DNA from: Areca catechu
Lineage: Eukaryota; Streptophyta; Magnoliopsida; Arecales; Arecaceae
DNA: 64,000 nucleotides
NCBI GenBank assembly: GCA_021397845.1
Contig: CM038039.1
Coordinates: 182,874,526 to 182,938,525 of the forward strand
Reading direction: 5' to 3'
Under the pieces are notes generated by a model. The model was not told the origin of the DNA. It saw only the letters and a list, made by a program, of their open reading frames with translations, and searched no databases. Position numbers and translations under genes: made by a program. This document shows, piece after piece, positions 1 through 9,490 of the stretch. The stretch's first letter is position 1. Each line of letters opens with the position of its first letter.

Positions 1-800
1 TGCAGATGTCGACACTTGGTGAAATGTCGACACTTGGCAATTTTCGAGTGTCAACACTTCCTATGACGAATAGTTTTCTGGAAGGATTTCGTGGAGATTT
101 TTTTGGACAGGTTTTGACCTGGTTTGAATTTCGAATTCAAACCAGTTTTGGCTCTAAGGCTTTATGGTATGAAAGTCATACTTGCCTTAATGGGTTAGAC
201 CCATTTGGTATGACCTTGATTCTCTCTCCCATTCTCTCCTCTCATCTCTCCTCCTTCTTTCTTCTCCCTCTTCCTGCTGCCCCTATAAATGAAGGTCATT
301 GTAGTGTCTACTGAAGGTTACAAGAACTGCAACAGATTTTTGGGAGAAGAAGATTAAGAAGGGTTGTGAGAGCTTTAGGGATTGGGTGTGTGCTACCTGG
401 CAATCAAGCTAGGTCTTGGGAAGAGAGGTTTTGGAAAGGGATTCCTACTCTCCTCCTAGTCTTCCTGGAAGAAGAAGATCGGCCAAGGATCCCGAAGAGC
501 TAGCACTCCGAGGGTGTTGATCAGAGTCGAGCCCAGGTGTAGATTTCTTGTAGAGGCCAGACGCGTGTGTGGCTCGAGCACCCTCTTCCTTCTTGTAGCA
601 CTTCCACTGCTTCTCTCTTGGTATAAAGGTATGGTACTTTTATTTTTGTTGTTTATCTTTCTTTTGATGTTATATGCATGCTAGATCTTTATGCTAGTTC
701 CTATTGCGGGCAGATCGGTAGATCATTTAGATCTATCTACTGAGCCTTCCACTGTGCATGCCTTAAAAATGTTTTAAAAATGCATATCTATCTGCCATCT
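1..800 (+). mobile_element. LTR-like promoter and leader fragment (degraded)
   Basis: No coding region is supported here. The stretch looks like the right part of an LTR: three short direct repeats at 7-19, 25-37 and 49-60 (TGTCGACACTTGG and a variant), a pyrimidine-rich tract at 220-280, a TATA box at 284-290, and then a purine-rich transcribed-looking segment. A short TGGTAT at 619-624 resembles the start of a copia primer-binding site but the following bases do not match, so the element type is uncertain. The left end is outside the window. Confidence 0.3.
284..290 (+). promoter_or_regulatory. TATA box of LTR-like fragment
   Basis: TATAAAT follows a CT-rich tract (TCTCCCTCTTCCTGC) as in many plant LTR and Y-patch promoters. 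No transcript evidence is available. Confidence 0.35.
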
Positions 801-1500
801 TTTCTTGCATATTGTATGCTAGGTGTAGGTGTTTTTCACCTTCACCCTTCGGCTGAGAAGGGGTGCCTGGCTCGAGGTTGACCCATGGTCAAGGTCGACC
901 ATGAAGCTAGTACACCAGGCTGGTAGTGGCACGCCACCTGAAGCCTATGAATGGAGAGCGCACTGACCTACTAGGAATTGTCTCGCTGGGACACCAAGAT
1001 CCCTTCAGGCCACCATTTACACCAATTGGGGAAGGATATGCCACTCGAGACACCGCGCCCCTCCACCGACCATCTACACCACCTTGAAGAAGAAGGTTGC
1101 ACTAGAGGGCTCGAGTCCTAGATTATCTACCCCCGAATCGAGGCTCTGCCAAGTTTTCCCAAACAGGGCATCCTACCAGGATGTCAGAGCTCACAATATA
1201 ACTTTCGGCCATGAAGGAAGAGGGGGCTCAGGCATGATCCCCAAGCACCGCCCATCGTTGACCTCATAGCATCCCCGAAAGAGGGGAGGAGGGAGAGGGC
1301 AGGCCTGAGGCTGGTAATAGATAGTACATTCTATCTATAAGAAAAGGAGAGAGGGCCTTCGAAGGGGGTAAGCAAGAATAGGTAGAGGAAGGGATGGTAA
1401 GAAAGAGCGCTCTAAGGCTACCAGAGAACTCGTCGGAAGAGTCCCAATGAATGTAGCCGCCATTGCTCAAGCTCTCATCCTCCATCCAAAATTCTCACTT
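801..1500. other. Unassigned intergenic/relic DNA
   Basis: No gene, conserved domain or bounded repeat was recognised. Short open frames on either strand (for example 1084-1269 and 1264-1485) have no recognisable domain. The segment probably consists of LTR or leader debris, because both neighbours are retroelement pieces. Confidence 0.3.
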
Positions 1501-1559
1501 CGTTCTTTTTTTTCAAAACCTCTAGAGACCGACTCGGGATCCACCTCAAAGGATCTGTT

Positions 1560-1726
1560 CTCTTATATCATCCTACTGACTTGACCATCAGAGTGCCTTC
1601 GCCGGGATCTCGGGTCCGTATCTCCTTTTTTTTGCAAGATCGAGCACACATGTCAGACACCAAGCGAAGAAGGTACAACCCGATGCCACATAGGAGCTAT
1701 GGGCCACGATGATTCAGGCGGCAACA
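1560..1726 (+). mobile_element. Tat-like gypsy LTR 3' end (U5) fragment
   Basis: Positions 1576-1638 match the U5 pattern seen at four other LTR ends in this window: CTTGACCATCAGAG, then a CGCCGGG segment, then a T-run ending TTTTGCAAG. The fragment ends in GGCAACA at 1720-1726, the same terminal bases as the gypsy-1 and gypsy-2 LTRs, but no primer-binding site follows. It abuts the minus-strand gag relic, so it may be a solo or truncated LTR inserted there. Its left boundary is not visible. Confidence 0.4.
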
Positions 1727-1744
1727 CTGGGCAACAAAGATTAT

Positions 1745-3180
1745 TGTATACATTCTTAAATATCATGGTTGTGGTCATGATGGAATCGATAATATTTTTT
1801 TAGATCCCACTTGTTAGCCAGCCAGAGCTCACATCCTTCTTAGGTGTAATAGATAGCCTTGACCTTCTATCTCTATTAGGATCTAGGTCCATAGTGCATT
1901 GAGGGGGGTGTATGTTTTGAACCTCTGAGGAAGAGAACGTGACCGTCAGCCCTGAGGTGGGGTTCAAGATTGTTGTCCCCAAGGTGGAGTTCAACATCAA
2001 TGCAAGTTCCACCTTTTATGATAGTTGTCCCATCTTGGCTCATCCTTTTGGTGTTCATTACCTTCCTTCTTCTCCTTGAGCTTTCTTTTAAGTGATTCAT
2101 CATGGGAGGTCATTGCCTCTTCAGCATTAGCATACTTCTCTGCTCAAGCTAACATTTTGTTGAAATCCTTTGAATACCTCTTCTTCTTCAAAAAAAAGAA
2201 CTAACATTTGCAGAGCCTACCTTTTAGAATGGAAATGGTGATCGACTAGTCAAGGTCATGGACTTCAAGGGTTGCCATGTTGAAATGAAATGACTCATGT
2301 AATCCCTAAGGGACTCATGTAGTCCCTAAGGGACTCTCCTTGCCTTTACTTGATATCGACGAGGGAGTCTGACCCACAGCATTGCCTCTTACTATTGACA
2401 AAATATGCTATGAACAATTGGCTCAGCTACTCGAAAGAATGGATGGAGCTCTATTAAATACTAGAGTACCAATACCAAGCTATATTTTGTAAAGTCGAGG
2501 GGAAGGCTTGGAAAAGAATGTCATCGATGGTGCCGTGGAAAATCATGAGAGCCTTAAAGCTCTCCAAATGGTTAATCAGATCAGCGATCCCATCATGAAG
2601 CTCTAGCTAGGGCATTTTGAACTAAAGTGGAATTGGTTCATCCATGATTCTTTTGTCGAAAGGAGGATCTATGTTGAAGTCCGCCTCACCATTCTAAGCC
2701 AAAGCTTGATTTCATAGGGCTTTGATCTGCTAGTTCATCTCATTAAACTTTTGATTGATGTCAGTATCTCAAGCTGTGTAATGCTGAGTACTGAGATGAA
2801 GAGTGTCCTGGAATGGAGTCCTTACTCAATTGCGGAGTCGGGAAGCACCTCCGATGACCTTGTTTAGGACTCCCTGGCTAGTTGTGCTAGCTTGATTGCA
2901 CGTGCCCCGAGCTGTGAGATGGAGATTGGTGGCTCGATTGCTCAATTGGAACTAGGAGCCTCATGGGTTAGTTGAGCTGTGGCTATGTATTGTATCCCTT
3001 GAATTGCCATAATTAAAGTTTGTACTTGCTAAATGAGCATATTGAATTGCTCAGGGATCATCACTAGTGCAGGCTAGGCTAGTGGAGGTGGCATCTTGGT
3101 TGGTGGAGGAGATGCTTCGATCAATCCTGGCAATAGGGTGTTGGAATGATGTGAAGCATTAGAAGCCCCCTTGCATGATC
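1745..3180 (-). pseudogene. Degenerate Ty3/gypsy gag (minus strand)
   Basis: Read on the minus strand with frame changes and stop codons, this stretch gives a recognisable plant gypsy Gag. Near 2500-2600 is the capsid signature (LINHLESFKALMIFHGTIDD followed by FQAFP). Near 2040-2150 is the lysine/glutamate-rich linker (KYANAEEAMTSHDESLKRK). Near 1880-1920 is FKTYTPLNALW, and near 1762-1800 is KYYRFHHDHNHD, the remnant of the zinc-binding region before protease. An N-terminal stretch near 3050-3180 reads MPPPLA and PEQFNMLIQQVQTLIMAIQG. Protease and polymerase would lie to the left but are replaced by other sequence below about 1745. It is clearly non-functional and old, with stops throughout. 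Confidence 0.6.
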
Positions 3181-3338
3181 TCATAGTGATGATGCTTCTC
3201 TCTTTTGAAATGAGCAAAAAGGGCCCTTCTTTTTAGTACTAATGTGTTGCTGAAGATTTTTGAATTGAAGTTGAGGTTAGTGAAGCCAAAGAGCATTGAG
3301 ATCGGTACTGCTGGGGAGGCACTTTGGAAGGAGGTTGG

Positions 3339-3500
3339 ACTTGCAAAAAAAAATTCCTTATTAGAGTTATTTTTGATGGGAATCTTCCGACACTCAAGTT
3401 AGCAAAGAATTAGTGAACAATGAAAAAGAGAACGATAAAGGCTTGAGAGTTTACCTAGGATCTTCTTTTTTTTCTCTATTTATATAGAAAAGCTTGAGGC
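3339..3500 (-). promoter_or_regulatory. Minus-strand gypsy LTR promoter and U5
   Basis: On the minus strand a TATA box (CTATATAAATAG, 3476-3487) is followed about 75 bases downstream by the U5 signature (AACTTGAGTGTCGGAAG ... TTTTTGCAAG) at 3403-3339. The gag relic begins about 200 bases further on. The order TATA, U5, gag is that of a 5' LTR driving the relic. A primer-binding site is not clear; TTGGCTTCACTAACC near 3290 is a poor candidate. Confidence 0.45.
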
Positions 3501-4466
3501 CATTTCTGCCATGGGCGGTGGCTATATCCATGGAGATCGTACAAGTAGTGATTACACTCTACATGCCATATGTAGCCGGGTGAGCTATCATCCGATAGTT
3601 TTGGGCAGTTTATCTACACCGTTACGATTAAATGATGATTATGTGCATAGCCGTCGCTGGCAATTAGGGTCCGGCAAAATCACGGTTTTTACTTTGTCTG
3701 CAGCCAAGGCTAGTAAGTAATACCCAATGTGAGCTATCTTCAGTATGGATCAAGGTCAGTGGAACATTCCCTGCATCAATAACCATTGTGATGAGTCTCT
3801 GGCATGATTGCTCTTTCCTCTTCAACAAGAAACCAGTTTACCGTTGTAGGATGTTGATGGACAATGGAGTGAAAATGTTCTCTGCGTGTAACCCCAGCTG
3901 TTCATTCCTAAACCACGAGGTGGACTAAGCATTATGACATAATTTGGAAGGAGCGGCCCAAAATCTTGGCTAAATTCCTCTGTATAGGTTCTAAAGAAGT
4001 TGACAAATTGTCTGGCTCTTATAAAAAAAAAAAAGGATATTATTTTCATGCTGGACTAAGGCCAACACCTGGCTCCATAAGCCCTGCTAGGTTGCTTCCT
4101 TGGACCCTTGAATCAGGGACCATAATCAATAATGGGAGTGCATTAACTATTATAAAATGCTTAATCTTAAATTTTAACTGCAGTTTGACTTTAGATAAGA
4201 CTACGAACAATGGTGTACTTGATGGCTCTCATATAACCTGTAAAGCCATTTTGATTCCTAACATGGAAGTTCAAAGTCTCTTTCAACAAGCTCGTTGCGA
4301 ATTCAATCATTATTGACACTGCCATACTGTCAAGCAAACAAAACATCTCATTGGCTTAGTTTGCCCAGCTTATCATCTCTTTTCAACAGGCATATGCTTT
4401 CTTACACTTTGAACATGTCTAACAGAAATCTTCTTATATGAATTTAGTATGTATTATTGTTTCAAG
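3501..4466. other. Probable U3 of the minus-strand LTR plus PPR 3' flank
   Basis: The left part is likely the U3 region of the minus-strand gypsy LTR. The part near 4300-4466 is the downstream flank of the PPR gene, whose stop codon lies at its right edge. A poly-A run sits at about 4023-4034. The open frame at 3966-4316 has no recognised domain and was not accepted as a gene. Confidence 0.3.
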
Positions 4467-6542
4467 TCACCATAGATCCCGACATGAACAAGAACCATCT
4501 CTAAAATGATGAAACCTCACATTGTCCCTTACAATGATTTGCACTCCAATAATCTTTGTCATGAACTTGATAGCATTGTGGCAGTCCCCACAAATCCGCA
4601 AGTTCTTAAATACTCGAATAATTGATTCTCCATTCAAGTTCAGAACTCCAAATGCAACAGCAAGCTTCTCACTGTGGCTACATAAATTTTCTTCCTTTTC
4701 CTCTCTATCAACATCTTGCAAAACATAATCTGTATTTGGAAGATAACCCTCACGCTTCATCTTTTCCCCCAATTCTTTTAGAAAACCATATATCTCATCT
4801 CTCCGAGCATTTCTATCATCACCTTTAACAAAAGTATAGACCTTGTTCTTTATTTGAATCCAACTACATCCGGGCATTTTTGCAATTCCCCCGCCCCTCA
4901 TCCTATCTCTCATCAAAGTCCTGACCTTCGAAGCCTCGTCCCACATTCTGGCAGCGACTAACATGTTTGATAGCAAGATATAGTTCCCAGGGTTTTCTGG
5001 TTCAATTTCAAACAGATGTTCTGCTGCAATCTTTCCAAACTCAACATTCTTATATACTCTACAAGAAGCAAGCAGTGCTCCCCATGCACTTGCGGTCGGT
5101 TCCATTGGCATGCTTTGGATGAATTCATATGCCTCTTCAAGAAGACCAGCACGGCATAGGATGTCGACCATACATGCATGATGATCTGCGTCAGGTCTGA
5201 GCTCATAGTCTCTAATCATTGATTTAAAAATGGACCGGCCCTCATCAACAAGCCGTGAGTGACTGCAACCAGACAAAACCACCGTGAAGGTGACTGAATT
5301 AGGCCTCACCCCTAACTCTACCATTCGGTGGAACAACGACAATGCTTCCTTACCACACCCATGCATAGAATTTGCCAATATCATTGTGTTCCAAGCAACA
5401 GTGTCTTTTCTAGGTATTTGGCTGAAGACCCCTCTGGACTTATCCAAGTCTCCACACTTAGCATACATGAGAACTAGAGCTGTCATGACCACCATGTCGT
5501 CCACAAACTTGCGCCTAAAAACATACCCGTGTATCTCCCTTCCTCCCCTTAAACTCTCAAGATCCGTACAAGCTGGCAATATGCTTGCTATTGTAATTTT
5601 GTTGGGTTTGAAGTCTAAACGCTGCATCTGAGCTAACATTTCAAATGCCTTTTCTGTTCTTCCATTTTGCGCAAATCCACTGATCATACAATTCCAAGAA
5701 GCAGAACTCATTGCAACTCTTTCAGAGTTCATCTGCCCAAAAAGTTTCAACGCCTCCTCAGAGTTCCCATCAGAGAAATATGCTGTTAGAATTACAATCC
5801 ACGACACGATATCTTTTTGTGAGATGCTATCAAAAACAATCCTTGCTTGCCGAATACTTGAGCAATTAGCATACACATCTGCTTGTCCACTGCCAATAAA
5901 AGCATCATCTTCTATTCCATTTCTGAGCACAAAACAATGAATTTCCTTGCCAGGATTCAAAGCTTTCAATTCTGAGCACACACGAAGAACTGTTGACAAA
6001 GTCACTGAGTTGGGCTTCATCCCAGATAACACCATATCACGAAAAGTCTGCAGCGCTTCTATTGGTAGCCTACAATTTACATAAGCCGCTATAAGTGAAG
6101 TCCAAGATACAACATCCTTTTCGGGTAAGTCATTGAAGACTCTTCTAGCCCCCTCACTGAATCCACATTTCCCATACGTATCAACCAATACATTTCCCAG
6201 TAGAAGGTTGGAATCCAACCCAAACTTGATAGCTTCTTCATGTATCCCTTTGGCTTTATCAAGATCCGCAGAATGGCTGCATGCTTTTGCAACTGAGAGT
6301 AGAACAAACCTATCGGGCTTGAGACCCTTCTCCCTGCGGAATTTCCAATAGAGACTTATTGACTCTTTGGGAAGACCTTGCTTCGTGTAGGCAGAGATTA
6401 GCACTGTTAACGAGCGGAGATCTGGGTGAGGAATTTTATCGAACTGCTTACGGGCACGATTCAACTGACCAGCGCTCAAATAGTACCAGAAGAAATTGAT
6501 GCTAAGATGAGGCGGGGGGTTAATGGATAGCTTTGGCGGCAT
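4467..6542 (-). CDS. PPR protein, PLS class with E and DYW domains
   Basis: Predicted 691-aa pentatricopeptide repeat protein in one exon, the usual state for this family. PLS-class repeats run from about residue 14 to 480, with typical motifs such as DVVSWTSLIAAY (143-154), VLVDTYGKCG (118-127) and TVAWNTMI (381-388). An E/E+ region follows (about 487-595: SAWGALLASCR, GNYILLSNM, PGCSWIQI). The DYW deaminase-like domain spans about 597-691: HSE at 623-625 (zinc ligand and catalytic Glu), CGDCH at 651-655, and a C-terminal CSC at 685-687. The last three residues are DLW, not DYW. Such proteins act in mitochondria or chloroplasts, and the DYW domain carries out C-to-U RNA editing at sites chosen by the PPR tract. 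The first Met gives a short N-terminus without an obvious transit peptide, so the true start or targeting is uncertain. The RNA target is unknown. Confidence 0.9.
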   Translation of the reverse strand: MPPKLSINPPPHLSINFFWYYLSAGQLNRARKQFDKIPHPDLRSLTVLISAYTKQGLPKESISLYWKFRREKGLKPDRFVLLSVAKACSHSADLDKAKGIHEEAIKFGLDSNLLLGNVLVDTYGKCGFSEGARRVFNDLPEKDVVSWTSLIAAYVNCRLPIEALQTFRDMVLSGMKPNSVTLSTVLRVCSELKALNPGKEIHCFVLRNGIEDDAFIGSGQADVYANCSSIRQARIVFDSISQKDIVSWIVILTAYFSDGNSEEALKLFGQMNSERVAMSSASWNCMISGFAQNGRTEKAFEMLAQMQRLDFKPNKITIASILPACTDLESLRGGREIHGYVFRRKFVDDMVVMTALVLMYAKCGDLDKSRGVFSQIPRKDTVAWNTMILANSMHGCGKEALSLFHRMVELGVRPNSVTFTVVLSGCSHSRLVDEGRSIFKSMIRDYELRPDADHHACMVDILCRAGLLEEAYEFIQSMPMEPTASAWGALLASCRVYKNVEFGKIAAEHLFEIEPENPGNYILLSNMLVAARMWDEASKVRTLMRDRMRGGGIAKMPGCSWIQIKNKVYTFVKGDDRNARRDEIYGFLKELGEKMKREGYLPNTDYVLQDVDREEKEENLCSHSEKLAVAFGVLNLNGESIIRVFKNLRICGDCHNAIKFMTKIIGVQIIVRDNVRFHHFRDGSCSCRDLW

Positions 6543-6780
6543 GCGGTGGCCCTCTTTGAAATGATTTGAAAGGAAGCAATTCGGGAATATTCGGAAAATT
6601 GAAAGAACAGAGATCTCCTGCCGCAGCGGTTAAGAGAGAGAGGGCGGAGCCGCAGCGGCCGTGGATGAGGTGCCGGCGACGAGGAAAAGAAAGAGAGAGA
6701 AGGTGAGGATAGGGGCATCACAAAAGAGAGACTGCGGAGGCGGAGGCGGCGGCGGCCCAGGCGAGAGATGGAGAGAAGCG
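6543..6780 (-). promoter_or_regulatory. PPR gene 5' flank / probable 5' UTR
   Basis: The 240 bases upstream of the PPR start are GC-rich. On the minus strand they carry pyrimidine-rich runs (6681-6701), like the Y-patch of plant core promoters. I see no clear TATA box. The same-strand open frame at 6476-6721 overlaps the PPR start in another frame and is not supported. Confidence 0.3.
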
Positions 6781-6960
6781 CGATGATACGTCGGAAGATC
6801 CGAGATGGGGTGATAGGTCCGTCGCCGCTACCCCAGACCCGTACCCGATCCCTATCGGATCCGATCTATCAGATGTGGGTCTCTCGGCCTGGTATGGATC
6901 GAAATATGGGTCCGGTCAAGGTGTTTAAAAGGCGGCTTGGACTTTGTAATGTCAAGCGAG
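6781..6960. other. Unassigned spacer upstream of LTR fragment
   Basis: I recognise nothing coding here. A degenerate direct repeat of about 50 bases starts at 6918 (AAGGTGTTTAAA) and repeats at about 6970. The plus-strand frame 6768-6971 has no recognised domain. Confidence 0.25.
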
Positions 6961-7474
6961 GCCTTAGCTAAGGTGTTTAAAGGTTGGCCAGGTTTGATCT
7001 CATGTTAAGCAAGGACCCCATTTTAATCTGACAGATCTTTCACCTTTAGCAAACAACCCTTTTCCGAGTATCCGAGTACCAGATTAGTCAGTTCTAGCAG
7101 CCAAAATCTTGTCAATTATGGATAAGGCAGCTACAGCATGATTCCGTGTCACATATAAATAATGTGATTCTTACTAGAGTGATCCCTGCATGGTTTTCAA
7201 AAATGGTCAATGGCTATGGTGAGTGTTAATAGGAATCCTCTACTATAAATAAAATGGTGAAGGGGATCCCAAAGTAAGTCCATTCAACCCCTAAAGTATA
7301 CTCCTCTCTTTCTCCTACTCTCTCTCTCTCTCTCAATCTGTTCTCAGAATCTTAACTAACTTGAACGTTGAAGAGTCTTCGTCGAAAAGCCTTCATGTCA
7401 AAGATTTTTTCCAGGTTCGGCTCCAACATCTTGAAGGCAGCCTCCAGCATCACCTCATCTCGAGCCAAGGATCC
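6961..7474 (+). mobile_element. Tat-like gypsy LTR fragment (second family)
   Basis: This has a TATA box (TATAAATA, 7244-7251), a (CT)n tract (7318-7334) and the U5 signature at 7354-7416 (AACTTGAACGTTGAAGAG ... TTTTTTCCAGG). It then stops where the gypsy-1 LTR begins with TGTTATACCC at 7475. No primer-binding site or gag of its own follows, so it seems to be an older LTR into which, or next to which, gypsy-1 inserted. Its left boundary is not resolved. Confidence 0.4.
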
Positions 7475-8197
7475 TGTTATACCCTACCGGCTCACCGCTG
7501 AACTGGATCGGTGCCACTTTACGGTCCGACCAGGCCGCTCTTCTAAAGCTTCGATGGAGACACCTCCTTCGGAAGTCTGACCTACTGGAGTAGAGGTCCG
7601 AACGACCCACTCCTGCTAGGATCCGGCCCACTGTTCTCCTTTAGAAGTCCGACTCACTTTTGCAGAGGTCCGAGCGACCCACTCCCGCAGAGGTCCGGCT
7701 CACCGCTCTCCACTGAAGTTCCGACAAACACTCCCTCTCGGAGGACCGATTGGCACTCCCAGTCGGTGTCCGACCGACTCACTCTAGGACCCAGAGAATT
7801 CCAGAAACCTCTTTCAGTTATAATAGAATCTTGCCACATCAGCAGCACTGTTCCACCACTCCCACGATGCTGCCCCATCCGAGCACCATGTGGCCACTCT
7901 CCAGATTCTCCTAGGGACAGATCAATCTTTCTCGGCTTCTTCCCTAACGGATTTTGGACTATTCCGCGCCTATATAAAGTACCCGGGAGATCCCGTTTTG
8001 AGGAAGTACACTTTTCCCTCTCCATACGCTCTCTCTGATTTTTCTATTCTATTACCCTCAAGCTCCTGCTAACTTAAGCATCGGAGTGTCCCCCATCAGA
8101 ACACCACCGGCCCTTGGGGACTTTGTTGCAAGTCGATCGGGAGAAGAGCGCTCCACTACAGCCGACCTAGCCCGGTCCAAGAGAAGTTGCGGCAACA
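7475..8197 (+). repeat. gypsy-1 5' LTR
   Basis: A 723-base segment begins TGTTAT and ends GGCAACA. It is followed after three bases (GAT) by TGGCGCTAGAAGGAGGG, a typical position and sequence style for a Tat-like primer-binding site. It holds a TATA box (7971-7977, TATATAA) and the U5 signature (8069-8132). Its left half is made of imperfect short repeats (AGGTCCGAGCGACCCACTC and variants). No matching 3' LTR copy was found downstream, so the left boundary rests on the TG start and not on LTR comparison. Confidence 0.55.
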
Positions 8198-8200
8198 GAT

Positions 8201-8217
8201 TGGCGCTAGAAGGAGGG
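8201..8217 (+). other. gypsy-1 primer-binding site
   Basis: The sequence TGGCGCTAGAAGGAGGG lies 3 bases after the LTR end. The 18-base block CGGCAACAGATTGGCGCT spanning the LTR end and PBS start recurs exactly at gypsy-2 (about 54150-54167). I cannot assign the primer tRNA with confidence. Confidence 0.55.
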
Positions 8218-8271
8218 CACCTCACTCGCTCTTCAACTCTTAAAGGAGGAATCAACCAGCAAGGTTTCGTA

Positions 8272-9490
8272 ATGGCGAAGGAAAGAACCCAAAACACCTC
8301 CGTCAGAAGAGATCATTCCCCGTCCAGGTCCGAGGGACCTCCCAAGGAGAATGACGCCGCCAACACCGCTGCTATCGCTGAGCCCAGTATCGTTGTGGGG
8401 CTACAGCAGTTCTAGATGTTGCTGAACAGCATAGACATGCTTACTATGGTAGTTCATCGCCTCTAGGAGGCGGCCGACAACCGGCAGCAGTTACCTGCTG
8501 CATCCTGCACCAACCACCGATAGGTCACTGAGGCAGGCCGGCCTCAGGAAGTCCCTCCGCCTCTCCCTCACGTCATTCCGAAGCCCTGAAGGTCCTTGGG
8601 GGCTCGTGCTGATGGCAAGAGGGCGAGGTCCGGCTCACCCTCCTACGCCGAATCTGTCCCTAATGCTGTTTGTCCTCCTACCGAACTCCCAAAGGACTAC
8701 ACCAGCAATATTCTACACATGGAAAAGCGCATCGTGGAAATTTTGAATCGTCAGAAAGCCGAAGGGGGTAGCCATACGACTCGCACCCGCTTTTTTCTAC
8801 CGAGATTTTGGCGGAGACGATTCCTCGCCACTTCAAAATTTCCCAGGTGGACCCATACGACGGTACCACCGACCCGCTGAAAAATCTGGATACCTACAAA
8901 GCCCATATGATGGTACAGGGCATCTCTGATGCCCTCCACTGTATCGCCTTCCCAGCAACCCTGAAGAAGGCTGCTCGGATGTGGTTTATCGCCATCCGAC
9001 CGGGTACGATCCACTCTCTCTTAGCTTGAAAACCTTTTTCTCTCCCATTTCTGGACATGCAGTCGGACCCCAAGAAACACGACTACCTCTTCCTCATGAC
9101 GCAAAAGGAGGGAGAGACCCTCTAAGAATACATGGCCCATTTCAACTCAGCGGCCATGGAGGTCCTGGATTTGAACGAGGCGGTAGCTATGTCAGCCTTC
9201 AAAAGAGGGCTCCGCTCGTCCAGGCTCACTTTCTCCCTGGACAAGAGGTTTTCGATGAGCTACACTGAGCTGCTGACCAGGGCATAGAAATATGCCCTGA
9301 CAGAGGAACAAGCGACGAGCTGGCACCAGGCGGAGGGGAGGCCAGCTCCTAAGAAGCGGAGCGACAAGGCTCTCGAAGTCCAACCTCCCAATGGCAGCAA
9401 CCGGTCTGCCCAACGCCGAAGTCCGAAGCCGAAGGACTTTCCTAGGAGGTTCGATACCTATGCACCCCTCTCCCTTCCGAGGTAGAAGAT
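8272..9490 (+). pseudogene. gypsy-1 gag, 5' part (split by copia array)
   Basis: Gag starts at the ATG at 8272 (MAKERTQNTSV). It changes frame before 8808, where the capsid core is readable: PRHFKISQVDPYDGTTDPL, YKAHMMVQGISDALHC, FPATLKKAARMW. Further capsid sequence continues to about 9290 (EYMAHFNSAAMEVLDLNEAV). The linker RRFDTYAPLSLP is cut at 9490 by the copia-1 array. The same frame resumes after 34362, which shows that the two halves were once one gene. In-frame stops at 8413 and several later points make it non-functional. Gag forms the particle shell in the cytoplasm. Confidence 0.8.
9486..9490 (+). repeat. Target site duplication AAGAT (left)
   Basis: AAGAT immediately precedes the first copia-1 LTR and is repeated at 34358-34362 immediately after the fourth LTR. 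This is the 5-bp size made by copia integrases. Confidence 0.85.

Noticed and set aside
3966..4316. 116-codon plus-strand frame
   Set aside because: Low-complexity start with a lysine run, no domain, located in LTR or 3' flanking DNA.
6768..6971. 67-codon frame between the PPR gene and LTR fragment
   Set aside because: No domain, no homology recognised, divergent position without promoter evidence.
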